A stretch of 64,000 bases of DNA from Daphnia carinata (taxonomy: Eukaryota > Arthropoda > Branchiopoda > Diplostraca > Daphniidae), in contig NC_081334.1 in assembly GCF_022539665.2 (NCBI RefSeq), positions 868,001-932,000 on the forward strand, given 5' to 3'. The position numbers and the translations under genes were made by a program. The notes under the pieces were generated by a model. The model saw only the letters and a list, made by a program, of their open reading frames with translations. It was not told where the DNA came from and did not search any database. Positions 20,001 through 35,000 of this stretch are shown in pieces (position 1 is the first letter of the stretch; every line of letters starts with the position of its first letter).

Positions 20001-23000
20001 ACCAAACGTCAGTTTGAAAATACAATGCACAATTCGAGGACCCCAGTAGATAACTGTATTAAACAATGTGTTTAGACATACCTTGTTAACTGCTCCACGA
20101 GCCCATTGCGTTGACGAGAGACGTTCTACATGCTCGTCTTGCAGTAGGCAAAGGGCAGCCAATGTCAACCACACTGATGGTGTTCCCAGGCAATCCGGCG
20201 GTGTGCGGCAATCTTCTTCTAATTTGGTAAGTGAAAGAACAGCTTCTGCGATACCTGCTTTAGTTACGGCCGACCATACTTCAGACAAACTGCCCTGTTT
20301 CGATAGCAAAATTTCAGTTTATCAAGGCCAAGTAATTTTTCAACTGTTTCGAAAATACCGAAGCCATATCCCTGACAAGTTGGATGATGCTTTCCGCTAC
20401 GCGACGAGGCATATGGCCTTTCATCCACCAACGTGATCCAAGTTGCTTATGTGGTTGCTGTTGGTTGTTGAAAATGCTAGCCATCGTCACAGACATGATG
20501 GGATTTTTACTACAGTCCTTGTCACGTCCCTTGGTTTTAACTTGTACTGTGAGCGCTTTGGCGATACATGCCAGGAATACGTCCAAAATTCCAACCCTAG
20601 GTATCCAGTTGATAAGGAAATGAGACTCTGCAATAACTACAAACAAGGCAGCATTTGTGGATACCTTTCAAGCGATCCAGACGAACTGAGAATCTGCAAG
20701 ATACCGTAATCTGTAGTAGGTAATACGTCGACGTCAACCAGGGAGGCAAAGACAGGCGGAGGAAGTTCGGGCAGCATTCGTCGTAGAAGAGCGGTTACCT
20801 ATATTAACACAAGATCGAATTAGTATGATTTATTGCTGACCATTGTCGTACATTTTTCTTCTGTTTGAAATCTTATACTTGCCTGTCGTTGTATTCTAGG
20901 TGAGCCGGTATGGAGCAGGCTCAACAAATTGGCAGGCAAAGTGGAATGTTGTGAAATGTAAGTTCGACCCACTCTGCTTCCGCTCAAGGCCAGTACCTGT
21001 CCAGATGGAAAGAAGGACAATTTATTTATCATCTTAACAAACGACTGCATCCATGACCTAATTTGTCATTGGGCCTCCTGAGATTTAACTGACAGGTATG
21101 TCAGTAACATGGAAAATAAACCAAAACTATAAGATATGGATGTCGGAATAGCTACCTGTGATAACAGTTCGAAGCAGTAGGAATCGGAAACACGAGAATT
21201 GATGTAGGAGGCTTCCTGACTTGTGGCATCAGTGCCAGAAATATCATTCTGGTCCAGTTGCAGTAAAGCCTCCCATTCGTCTTTCAGTCGAACTGTTTCG
21301 CGTTGAATGCCATGTAGAATATGAGTACATACTTGGCGTTGCAAATGAGTCAACTTCTTGCCACTGAACAATATTCCAACCTAATTACAAATTTAAATGA
21401 ATTAAACCATTAATCAAAAATTTTCCCGTCAGCCAACGTGTGAGTAAGTGCTGTTGACGTAGTGGTAAAACTAAAGCATATTATAAAAACAATCACGTCA
21501 GTTACTTTCACGAAGGCAACAATGTTTTGTACCTGTTGTATCGTCATGAAAATGTTAGAATTTATTACGTACCATATGCTCTTTCAGATCGATATCCCGA
21601 GTCCTCTCAACTATTTCCCCGTCTACCTCGTCCTCATTGGGTAAAAGCTCAGTGGAACGTGACGTTGATTCGTCTCTTTCGTTCAAAATCAATCGGCCAA
21701 ATACCTGTGCATTGCAAAAGCAATTCAAATTATTATACGTGACTGCTAAACTTCTTTATGATTCTTCCAAAATCCCACCTGTGAGGTTAATAAACGGAAT
21801 ACTCTGAGTGTTTCCGTTTCGCAGGTACGTTGGTGGATGGCTGAGGCATTGAAGGATCGAGTAATGCCTCCACCGAGCAAACGCAATTGGCGAACACGTA
21901 AGGAATTATCCGGCCCTTTAAACTCAAGCTGGATGATTTGGAAATTGGTACCTATAAAAAAAATAAATAAATCCATAACGAACTCTTGGCTACTGCCACC
22001 AGTATTTCAGAAGAAATGTTTACAGGGCAGAGAACTTTGAAGCCATCCAGAAAATCGGGTTTCGACTTCCAGGGCGTCCACAATTTGCAGCTCCTCCGCG
22101 TTGGGTCCCGCTTTGAAAGTCACCCCAGAAACTTTGTTCTAAAAACAAATGTGCGTCCGTGAGTTACAGTGAAGCAGACCAAAAGTACAATAAAATATAT
22201 TAGTTAGAAAATAAAAACTTACCCCCATATCTCGACCATTATCTATATAAACGCATACGATACGAGGTGGAAATCCAGCCGCTTCAGGACAAATCTGGAT
22301 TGTTATTAGCTTCATTTTGCCTCGATCTTCGTCGCTAGATTCCCAGAAGGTTTCGGTCGAGCCATCTGTCAAGCTGTTGACCATAGCTGTCCGGCTGGAC
22401 ACTTTGATGTCTACGCCTTCTGTTACCTCCGTTAACATGGTCACGTGTCCTGGCGAATGCACTGCACTATTTTCCAAAGCTTCGATATCGACAGCGACTT
22501 CCTCTTCGCAACGAGAAAGAATTCGGCTGATGTTGCTAAATACGTGACTCCTTAAAAAACAAAACGTCATTGAGATACTTCCTTTCTATTATCGACATTT
22601 ACGATTTTACTTGTGGAGAAACGCGTGGTCTGTTTGCTTGAACCGAATATCCCAACAGCGGACCGCCATGGCGAGCAACGGAGTACCCATGGGGAGTAGT
22701 TGCATAAGGTTGGAAACTGTTTGTAAGACACTGTGGAACGACTGCAGTAATGGAGATAATCCTTCTCCTGCTAAACGGACATCTGAAGTGGGATGCTGAC
22801 CAACCAGATTGTCCCTGTTGGTCGCTCCGTCAGCTCCAACCATCTCGCCTTTATTGTTGCTCACTTCGGATGCCAAGGTCGGGGCAAGGGATGACACAAA
22901 CCACCATAAGAGGTCATGTAGGCACATGGGCTGGGCAACATTTTGTAGTAGCCAAGACAAGTTCTATTGGGTAAAAAAAAATTTATATTATCTAAATTTT

Positions 23001-26000
23001 TTTTTTCAAGTGATGAACGTTTTTTCAAAATTGCACAAACCTCCATGGCGAAGACTCGACAAGAAGCTTTCCGCAGTGCCAGCTCCATGGAAGTCCGCAG
23101 AGCATCAAGATCGTGACGCTGAGCAACGAAATCTAAAACCGGCAGTGTTGCTTCCGTTGACGTTTGGCTAGGTGAGGCTGACATTAATTTCACAGTGTCT
23201 TGCAGTGCCTTCGAGGGCGAACGTAACAAGGTCAAGCCGCCATTGATTCCTTGCTCATCGGCGCTGCTCGTTCGCCTCCGCTGCGATACTCCGCTTATTG
23301 GACCGTCCGTGTCTTGCGATGTTCTCAAGTGTTGGGCGAGCGGCTGTGTAATCATAGAGACCGATCGATGTAGCTGCCTTCCGAAACCATCAGAAACTTC
23401 CTTCAATCCTCGGAAAGGATCCATCTTTAAAACAAAAGTCGTCAGAATGCCCAATTGCAAAATCATATTGCTAGTTAAACTCTTCATACTTCTATTTCTC
23501 CATCTCCAAAGTTGTTTTCACTGGTGGGTAGGTGGGGGCTGCACCCCGATTTGAGAACGGGGAGACATTGAAACTGGAGCCACGGCAAAACATCACCCGA
23601 CGCTTGGTACCCGGTCTGAAAGTGCAGCAAAGATATAAACAGAAATGTTATGTTATTTATTAATAACGAGACAAAGATCCCTTACCTTAGTCGGTAAGGC
23701 TGAGATTTTGCGATGTGGCAAATCCTTATCGCTTTCGGAGACTGAGCTAAGTAACGGTTGATGCATGAGACTCCTCCTTCTTCGTTCCAGGATATGTTGA
23801 TTTTTTTCAGGGTTAGACGAGGTAGCTAATTGCAACAGGAAAAAAGCGTTGTCTCTGAGGATCACGTGCGTCTCCGATGGTGTCGACGGCCGTAGAAGTT
23901 GGGATGCCGGCGTAGGGGTTGTGGCAGAAGATATCTTTCTTCTTAATCGCTTCCCTTTGTCATCTTTGATGCCAAACGCTTCACCCACTTGCTTCCGCTG
24001 TTGCAGGTAGCGATGTCTACAATCCTCGCACAGCAAATACCACGAACTTCCCTAATGAACAGACATTTATGCATTTAAAAAAATGGAACGGAATTATATC
24101 AATAGTGAGCATGGTACTGTCCTACCTGTATACCGCCTTCACCACAGTTCCCTACCCAGCCTCCACAATACTGTCCATCGGGGTTGTAGCCCAAGCCAAG
24201 CGCTGGCTTTTGACAACCCGGATGAGCTTGACGCATGTGAGCTGTGACGGGGACAGGAAACAGGCCGCCACATAGTTCACAGTTAGATTCCGGATTCCGG
24301 ATGCTCTCTCTCCGCGATTTTCGTTTCCTTTCTTTATCCCGGGCATCCCGGCTCTCTGTTTTCGGTTTACACTTAACCACGCTCTCTGTCTGTGATTGGG
24401 GAAGACACGGAACAGAAGATAACGTGGCTGGCTCTGACTGAATCAATTCCATGCAGCGTGCGCTCATCTTTTCCCAAAGTTCGACCAGGAGGCTTAAGGT
24501 TGGTGTCAGCGAGGCAGCCATTTTGCTTTCAGACATGTCAGGTTCCAGTGGCTGGCTGGTGGTCGATTCCACTCGATCGGTGTTCCAACTCTCTTCTAGC
24601 GCCACCGGCAAGGGAGAGGCAAAAGATCCCGCCAGTATGTTAGTTGAAAATATTTCAACTGAATGCCGTTGGCGGGCTTTCTCCTCTCGCGTCTTGCGGT
24701 GTCCAGTGTCTGCCCCTGGTGGCATGATTGGATCCACTTGCTTGGGTAAATTGGGATGAAATTTGAGGAAAGATGCGCAAACCATCGCATCGTGAACCAA
24801 TCCTTGATGCCACAAATTAGCAGCGAAAACGGCACGGAGGCATTCGGCTGTCGAAGGACTCATGCCAACACGAGCAGTTTCTTGTTCCAGCATCAGCGAT
24901 CGTCCAGTTATGTGCTGACCGGTAGCCGGTGATCGTGATTTACGACTCCTTGTTCCGCCTCGCGACGATCGCTCTTTCGCTCGTAATGCTTTCGGTGACA
25001 TGCGCTGAGGTGAGTGGGGTAAGTCAGATACTAAATCAGCACACGCATTAAAATGATTGGTTTTGCTGGCTTCCGGACTTGTCTGCGTCCCTGTTTGTGT
25101 AACCTTCTTAGTCTGTCGTAAAAATAAGGAGAGAAACAATTAAGGACTAACAAATAACAGACTGAATTAAAGTGGTGGTAAAATACCATAACTGCGACAG
25201 CAACTTGATCTGAGCTTATTGGTATTTGGGTGGCGGGACTCAAACTCCTACTACGTTGCGCAGTTTCTGATTTAAAAAAAAGAAGACGATCGGAAATTTG
25301 TTACCATGTTTTTACCTTTCAAAACAAAGAGTTTACCTGAACAGATAGCGGATCCGGAAGGTCTAGAACCACCTGGTGAGGAGTGAGCTGATAGAGAGCG
25401 ATTTACTACAGCAACGGCGCCCGTTTTCCGACTAAGGATTGGGCTAGATGTAGGCGATGAATTGCCATTGGCTCGACTCTCGCCCATAACGCGAACCATG
25501 TCTTTCACCGATACTCCTTGTAATTCCGGAGGAAGGTCCCTAATAAAAACAAATGTATTGGCAACATCTAAGTCAAGTGCTAAATTAAACCAAATTACCT
25601 GGAACGCGGTGGTGGATTAGGCGCCTCCTTAACCGATGACCCGTCCCGCCGTAACCAGTTTTGGAAAGCAGAGAGTCGTCCAACGGCAACAGCTGCAAAA
25701 GGACCGCAAGATCCTGCTAAAGCTCTCGCATCTTCAATACTAGACTCCAACGATGATTTCTATCGATAAAGCAGTTTGCAAAATGTAATTTAATTCCATG
25801 ACTGATGAGAACGTGTTGGCCTACCTGAACGGTGTGCCCTGTTGCTGTTGGTTCGGGTGCATCATCCTTTGGCGTTTGGCCGATCTCATTTTTCGGCGGA
25901 GACACGGGCAAAGTAGTGCGAGGAAAGTCAGGATCTTTATCGATTCCAAAAATGAAAGTGCTAACGGGTTCTGGAGAGGAAAAGGCTGACAGATTGGCCT

Positions 26001-29000
26001 GCTTCTCTGCACTCTCGCTGAAATCATACGCTGGTTTGAGTAATCGTGTGGGACTATATTTATCCGAGCCAGCTGAAACTAACGAAATTACATTTATATT
26101 GTCGCTTTGAAGGAACGCTGAATAGAAGATTTGGTTCACTACCTGAAAGGACTTCGTCTTCATGACGAAGGTAAACTATTTGATGACGATCAATAGCCAA
26201 TGACCAAGCTTCAAGATCGTTATTCGAACAGTACTGGCGTGCTGATGATGGTAAGAGCTTGATCCATGTTCCCTCGGCAGTCGGTCTCTGTAACATTAGT
26301 ACAAAAGGACGTTGATAATGCGGTCTTAATTCATATGTTGCTTACTGCGTACCTGTTCGGTAACTAAAACTGAGCTACCGAGTTTCAACTTTCCGACAGG
26401 CAGAGCTTTCAAACTGGGCTGTGCTCGGATGTTATGGCCGGAAGCACCACAGTCGACCACGTAGAAGGTTTGCGCCGTGCTGTATACTATTTCCTCTTTT
26501 TTATTGCTACGGGTTGCAAAGCATTTGGACGTTAGCAAGAAGAAGAAACAGAAGGCAAAAAAAGTGCCAATACCTCTCCATTTTATTCGGTTTTTGATTT
26601 GGCGATAGGTCTTCGCCAGTTTCATTTGTTCCATTCTGGGTTGTATTAATGGGGAAAAGCAGGGTTTTGCCAATGTGCTGGTTGTACTGGAGACACCAAG
26701 CTTCGGAATGTTGATTGATACACCATTCTCTAATCGACTCCGTGCTCAAGCGCAACCAAGTTCCGTCGTCATTACACAGCTAAAAACGATCGTAATAAAA
26801 ACACAAGAAAACAGTTGTAATAAAATAATTCTAAGGTAATGTAAAGTATGCTTTTTTAACGATACCTCTTCGATGAACGAGACTGTCCCATTGCAGGCTA
26901 CAATTCCAATTTGCTCCCCTTGAAGAGAAGGCTGGGCTCGTATGCGCAGGCCAGCGCTAGCCCGAGTTCGAAACTGACGAACGCGATGGGACGACGAAGA
27001 GTTGTTTCGAACTGTGATATTGTGAGTCGGAGGCAGTACTCCTTGCGGTGGCTCCTTTACGTCTACCTTGTAAACATCTTCCAGTGGGTAATCGTCAATG
27101 GTAACATGGATGGAATAGAGTCCGGCAGCACTGGGTGTCCAATTTGCACTGTAAGAACCATCGGCATTGGGACGGACCAACATCGTCTCACTGGTTCTTC
27201 GTTTGATCGGGGAGACAAACCGTAGTTCCTCGAAGGAGTAATTCTCGTACGCCTATGAAAGGATTTCTCCTTCAGAAGAATGTAATGGAATTTATTCGTT
27301 GAACCGGACTAACTTTAAGGAAAGTGATGGCATGAAGGCACATCCGATCTTTGGTGGTAACATCATAGGGTACGTCAAGAACAGGGGGCTCGAGTTCTTC
27401 ACCAGCAGCTTTCCTGTCCCCTGGATTGAGACGCTTGGTAGGTGACAGTGAGTTATCTTTGCTTGCCTGGCTCAGGTCACATGGTACCGCCCGAATGTTT
27501 ACCTACACGCGAAAAATTAATAGTCAAATCAATGTGCTACAATGATAATAAAATATTTCGCAAAACTATAGTGTACCTTTAGATTGGGCACGTGAACAAG
27601 ATGACCGTATTGATCTCGGGTAAGTAAAGTTAAAATTGCAGGCCATCCGGCGCGTAACCCTTCACTAACTACTGTCGTTGTGGATGGCGCCACTGCCGAA
27701 ATTTCAGAGGTACTTTCTTCATCTTCTTCATCTAGACAAAGAAAAGATGTCCATCGATGAACCAAATAAATTATTTTATCAACTAAAAAGCAATGGTTAG
27801 ATGATTACCTTTATCAATGGTCTTAACGGGTGATTTGAAACCCACAATTCCAAGAGGAGCACTACTGGAAACTCCAAATGTAGCCAAGCTGGCCGAGAAG
27901 ACGCCTGGAAAGATAAGTTGCGATTTGGATGGATCGACAACCGACTCCGGCTGGAGCCAACGGGCTAACCGACCACCACTGGTTTCCTGCGAAACGCTCA
28001 CAAAATCCCGCAGAAATTGCCTTTCTTTTCCGGTAACACTACAATGAATCACATTGAATTATAACAGGTTGCTCACTTTAACTTCGCTGGACAAAGGAAT
28101 TAATCCATCTGCTTTTGTAAGGAAAGAGAAGATGACACATACACACACCTAAAAGGTAGGTTGCCTTCCAGTGCTTCGTAGATGGTTGGCAACTGCGAGA
28201 GGGCCAACCCTTTGCCTAAGAGACCGCTATGCGCTGCGTAGATTTGTTGTGTAACATATTCCATGGACTCGACGTCCATGTCTTCGCCTATAATTAAATG
28301 GGAATAAATCTTTATTCTCTACTAATTCAAGTGTGGTTGCATGGGAAAACGGTCCATTACCTCTTGACTGAGGTAATGCGAGATCTCTTTTCATTAGGGT
28401 AGCCGAGCACATCCCGCCAAGGTATGCTAATTCAGTTTCTAATAAACGAATGGCATTATTTGTCTCCAATGACTCGTATCCAACTACCGAACAGCGAAAG
28501 CCCCAAGAAGAAGCTTTGTCATTACGGATGCAATCCGACGCTGTCTCCAGGGAAAATATCACTTCATTGCCTGTACCAAACATAGTTTAATGATAAAAGG
28601 ATGCAAAAAAAAAAAAAAAATAATAATAAAAAAAAAGCTGCGATAAAATTTCCCATCAAAACTATTACCTGGCAAGATCATGGAATGAGAGGGCCAATTA
28701 TCAGTTCCCCCGAATTTTTTCAAAACGGGCCAATAGTCGGCCAGTGAAACATTTGCATGACTCTTAGGAAGAGTAGTTGGTAAATGGAGTTGAAGCGAAT
28801 CTTCGGCTTGGCTGGTGCAACACTGACTGTCAAATTCCAAGCACATCCAACGAACGCTCTCCGGAAAACACACGCTAAAGTGGGGTAAAAAGAAAGTTAT
28901 TCGTTAGCTAACCAAAGTATTAAGGTGGCACTTTTACCGGAAATGAGACACTGTTGCGGGTCGATAAGGATGTTCGCTCTCGACGACAACTATTCTTGGC

Positions 29001-32000
29001 GATGTTGTTATACAAGGGTCTTCGTCGGGAGCATTTCCTCCCTTTTGGGACGACAGAATATCGGCCAAGCAAAGGGCAGAAACGTGGGGCAGCAAGACTC
29101 GAATCAGCTCAAGAATTTGTACGGCATTCTGTGAAGAGCAGGTGGCGTCATATACAATGGATTAAGAAGAGTGAGTATCGCAATACGAAAATAGGAATGA
29201 GTTTACCTTTGGATCGGATTCGGCCACAACACCAATGTTGGCTACGACAAAGGGCAACAAATACGAAACGACGTGGGATTTGCAAATAACGGGTAGACTG
29301 TGATGGATGGGTAACGCACGAGCTGCGCACAACAAATCAGCTGTGCAACGAACAATCGAACTTGCTATAGACATGAGGCTTTTCCGTGCTTGGCTTCCAA
29401 TGGCTGATAAGGTGGGTAACTGAACTTCTGAGTTATTTGGCATGCTGCAAATCAAGTAAAGACACATGAAATCAATTTTGAACTCTAAATTCCATGTCTA
29501 TAGAAGTGTGCACTCACTTGCAATAGAGAATGTAAGGTAACTGGCCACGAATGTGATTCGTTCCATTAAAACTGAGTAGGCACGCCGAGAAATTGAAAGT
29601 GGTGCCATCCGGCCCTTTAGTTGCGAGAACGCCTCCATCACCATTGTGCGTCTTTCCTCCTTGGTTGCGAAGTCGCAACGTATAACGGGTGTTTTCCTGT
29701 GTAATTGAATGTAACCTTGGTTAGAAACAAGTAAAGCCAAAGAAGGGCACAAATTTACTTTGATGGGAATAGGCCGGTCAAATTTGATATCTGCAACATC
29801 ATTTATGCAATCTTCTGGTCCATAGGTGCCGCGTATTACAGCCAAACTATGCCAGCTGAGTGTTTGAGCAGCATCACTGGCACTTCGGATCTAGAACAAA
29901 AATACAATTAAACAAATAATAATTGATTTCCGAAGATCAGGGGAAAAAACTTTACCAGTTCGAGCAACTCCAGTTCGTACGTATACGTGCCTCCACCGCC
30001 AAACACTCCTGCACCGCACACGCTTACGTTTGGTCGGTCTACAGTAAAGCAAATGGCGTCCGGTGAACCATTACCCGTGTTCCATGACCTATTCTGACTG
30101 GTGCTTGAGAAACGGGATGGAGTAGCGTGGACTCCGCGCGTTGCACTAACATCTAACTCCTAGTAATTGCAAATGCATGAAAGTCACATGTTGATATAGG
30201 TCACACTCACTTCGCCAAACTTACTTCAACCGAACACACTTGGGAAGCCAATTCCGCCACAACACGCGCCAAGAGTCGACATGAATACTGGACTAGCTTG
30301 TCCGACCAGACGGTAGGTTCCATATCGAGCGATTGACGCACTGGCCAGGAGGCTATTAGAAATAATCGATCCAGAACTGCCCGACAAGGCCGGTGCACGA
30401 CAGATTGACCCTCTACCTAAAGGAGTGTTATAAAAATTATGATTATCAACCACTATCAACGGCGAGAAAGGACTAATTTACCATGTGTTCAACAAGAACT
30501 GGAAATTGGTTGGAGTTCACCGGAAGCTGAGTTGGGCTGGTTGATCCATTTTCCGACGGACTGCTGAGGCAGGGGGCACCTTCCATATCAGGGGATTGGT
30601 ACGCTCGCCGTACATGAAGCGACTCTTGCAAATCGCACAAGTTAGGTAGAGCAGATTTAAGCTGTATATTGGGGCTACACAACGAATCTACTACCGCAGC
30701 CAATAGCCTATCACTGCCAGAGGTAGCGTTAGCAACCTAAAAAATTGATAACAGTTTCGTTCATCGACCCTACGCGACATAACCTGCAAGTTGCAATACT
30801 TACTTTTTGGATTTGGTCAAGCAATTCGCACAGGATGGACCATTTTAACGTTGCTGTTGGGTAGAAGACGTGAAAACAAGCTACAAAAGAATCGTGGGTT
30901 TCTTTAACAATTTGCTCCAACATGAATAAATACGTAGAATCTGTAACAAGTAAAAAAATTGGATAATGTTAAGATTTTCAATTAACTGCACGGAGTGAAA
31001 CATCAACTAAACTGAACGAAGACTAACCTGTTTTGTTAACTAAGTCGAGAACAGGGTCACTGAGTATCGACCTCAAAGTGGTACGCACGTTAACAATTGC
31101 TTTGACGACAGAGACATTCTCCTCCAACAGTTTTTTGGAATGTTTACCTGTAAACGAGCAACAATTAACTGAATATGTTTTACTCGAGGTAGGAAAATAT
31201 GAAATTGACGGTACTTTTCACCGGATATAACTCGAGAATGTAAAAGCGAATAAGCCGCATCGAAGCACGGCAAACGAATACGATGCGCGAGAGGTCCTCA
31301 ATATGAGCATGGTCTCCTTTATTGTTCGCTTCATGCTCACTTAGGCCAATTGTTGTTATCGCCTTTAACGCTGACCAGGCCCACCGAGTCAAACTGAGCA
31401 AGGCCGTAAAGCAATCCTATGGCGAAAAAAAAAGGAACATGGAAAAAGTTGGCAAGGCCTTTTTCATCGGTCCTTTTGTTTTACCGGAGTGACTAGTTTA
31501 GAGAAGTTGTTGCTAATGGAATGCACAGGTTCAATATGAGTATGCGTCTTCGATGACGGGGCATCGTGAGTAATGACGCGAAACAGGATTTGAGGCACTT
31601 GGCCAGCATTCACGTCTGTCCCATTGTTTGATTTCTTTGAAGGTTTAAATGTGAAAGTCACTCTAATTGGGAATGAAACGATATAAATAGAATGGTAATT
31701 AAACAATCCTCTGCATAATCAAAATGTTCAATAAACTTACTGGTCTTCAGTGGTAACTGAGCTTTGACCACCGGATCCGCAATCGCTAGAAGGTCCATTG
31801 ACACGGGCCCATGCAAGGTACCAACGATTGGCTTGCAGACGGACTGGCTGGGAAAACAGAATAGGAAAACGTTGACGAGCTCCACATTCGTATACGACTT
31901 CATCGGTTTCTGCAAGCAATTCACCGTCCCCTTCTTGATCGCCCCCAGCTGATCCCAAATCGAAAACCTGGAAAAATGTTTAAGATGACATCTGGTTGAA

Positions 32001-35000
32001 CTACGGTTGATGGAAATTATAAACAAGTATTACTTTAATTTTGCCCATATATTCACCGCGACCCCCAAACAGGGAGAATCCACCAAGAAGAATGTCGGTA
32101 TCGGACATAAACCGGATAGCTTCAACTGAGTGGCCCGAGTAGCCCCAACCCCCTCCATGGCCTGGAGATGAATAAAATGAAAGTTTACGTTAAATTAATC
32201 CAAAACGACAAAGGAACATCAAATAGTTGTTGAACTAACTTTCAAATCGATTGACCACTGAAAAATCTTCTTTAGTGTAACAGCGGTTGACCAGCGTTTT
32301 TTGCGTGTCCTGGTTCGCTGCTTCCTTAACAGGGATTTGCTGGCAGCGCGTTAGAGTATCGAGGCAGCAAAGCAGGTGAAGCGCAGCTTGTGTCTGCGTT
32401 ATTTTTGTAGAAGAAACCACTGGCAGGGAAAGTGCGGGTCGAAATATGTCAGCAACATGAACTGGTTCACGTTCATTCAGCACTGGAAACAAGGACTCGC
32501 CGTAGGACGGATGGGTAAGTCCCGATGCAAACACGTTGTAACCTCGCATTACCGACGTCGATTTGCAGAAACTGAACGTTTAAATCGAAAGCATAACACA
32601 CTGCATTCAAATACATTTTAGCAGAGTTTTAACGTACCTCCATAGCATGTTATACACCGGGTCCCAAGTGAGAATGGTGTTGGCAAAATTGACTTGCTCC
32701 TGTCCAGAAAAGCTACGGCATTGCCCATCACTTCTGCTGATGACTAAGTTGCGTGACGACGACTTTGAGTGTGTGGGCAAAATGGCTATTAGGAAATCAA
32801 TCTTAGTAAAACCAGTACAATGGCTAACTGAAAATTTGCCGAACCAAAATATTGATCCGAGGCTAAGACTGTTGAATGATGGAACTCGGTTTCGCTGATA
32901 AGACTTTCTTCTAGCTTGAAAAAGGTCTGGTCTCCTGATGCCCCAATCCAGGACGCCCTCTTCCCGCATTTGGGTCCGATTCGGGTGACGAAACCTGGTA
33001 TGGAATGCCAAATGATTGGCGAAGCGCTGCACTGATTCGAATCCGACGCATCCCTCGCCAACTGCCCCTTCTGGAATGCCAACAGACAATTAATAGTACA
33101 AAACATCGCAAACTGATCTGATTTGTCAATCATTTACCAAATGCGCTCCCCAAGTGAGCACATCGCCGTCACTCGTCAATACGGCTGTATGATAACTCCC
33201 AGCAGCTATCATGGAAATATTTGATCCAGACGGAATTTTCACTAGCGTCGGCGAACCCCGCGAAGAAAGGTCTCCAACACCCAATTGCCCATAACTGTTG
33301 CTGCCGAAAGTGTATACCTGCCCATCAGTTGTCAAAAGGACTATAATCGGTAAAATAGAGGTCAAAGATTTAGATAATTATTCCGCATATCAACAGTGGT
33401 AAAATAGAGAAGTATGTAACCTGAATGGTGCAATCCGCAAGCAACTTGAGATATGCGTGCTTTGCTGGGCAAACTAATTGAGCCAGGCGAGAGTGAAGCT
33501 AGTTTATTAGTATCACGGTCGCCATCGCTTCCTAATACCCCGTCCGTGCCATCTGAAATTTTCCAGAAAATACAAACGGATAAAATTACAATTAACTTAT
33601 ATCACATAAAAGTAGGCAACTTACTCTTCTGTATCTGGCCGGCAGGTACTTTCTTAGCCTCCCAGCCCCTTGAGGCTTCACGATTGACCATGGCCACTTT
33701 GACTTCCGAAGGATGACGCCGCCGATGATGTCGATGGCGACGATTTCCATCAAGGGCAACGTCGGCATTCAATGCTATTAAAATTCGATTTAGTTCGTGT
33801 CGAAGAATACATGGCCTTAAGTAAAACGATGATGGAAATGGAGATCACATTTACGACGATTACTATGTACATTTAAAAATCACGCCATTAAGTTCTTAGC
33901 AGGCTAATGCATGTTTTTTGCGTACGGTCGGGATAGTAATGCACGATGTTGGAATACAGTTCAAAACACGTGAGGGAGCTAAAACGGAGAACGGTAGAGG
34001 TCGATGGAGAAAGACGGGTTAACAGAACGATTGCAAACTCCTACCGTGCTATACTGTTCAGCACAACACGGTAAAAATGGACGACAAGAAAAGCCAAATT
34101 GAGAAGCTTCACGACATGAATGTGCATTCTTTCCCAATATTTTAAAGAAGCAAAAGGAAGCAACGTAGAAAAGGTCTAAATTTCGGACCAGATATTGTGA
34201 ATCGTATCGGCTTATGGACCAATTCCATTAACTCGATGCCGCTTAGGCTTTTTACATATCTCACCTATTATTGCATCACGCATTTTCGGATCATCATTTC
34301 CTCTTCCATCAATCCTTGGAGCATGGAAATTGGCTACATCCACCAGTGCAGCATTGGGAAATGCTTCAAGGGGCGCGCGAACGAAACGACCCATTAGCAA
34401 AGCATTGTTACCTGCCATGGGACTGGCTCTCCCGCACGCCAAAGAAAGGATAGGAACAGGGGCGGGTGGCAAACCTATAGCATCGTTATTCGGAATTCGT
34501 GCGCACGTTCGACAAACTCCACATACGGTACAACCAGCTTCGCCAGAGCCACACCCGCAAAATGTTCCAGGTAATCTACCCGGGCTGTTCGTGTTGACGC
34601 ACGTAGATCCGAAACCCTGCGTTAGTGGAATGGATTCATAAAGATCACCGAAAAACAATTGACCCATCAATGAATAATTTACCGTGCATTGGCCACATTG
34701 TGTGCAGATCATGCACTGATCCACGCTCCAGCGATGTTCTTCCGGCGCACATAACTTCGTTTCGATAGCTGAACCACTATCTTCTGATTCCACTTCATCG
34801 TCCAGCGGTTCTTTGCAGCCAGCCAACAAAGCTGCTGCTTGTAAGCTAGCAGTGTTTCCAAACTGTTTAGATTGTGGCACGGATGATGAAGACAAATCGC
34901 GTCCGCACTGTCCTTTGTTATTTATCCCGAAAGTATAAACACCTCCTTTGTCAGTAAGAATGACTCCATGAGCTTTTCCCAGCGCTACTTTGACAATGCG

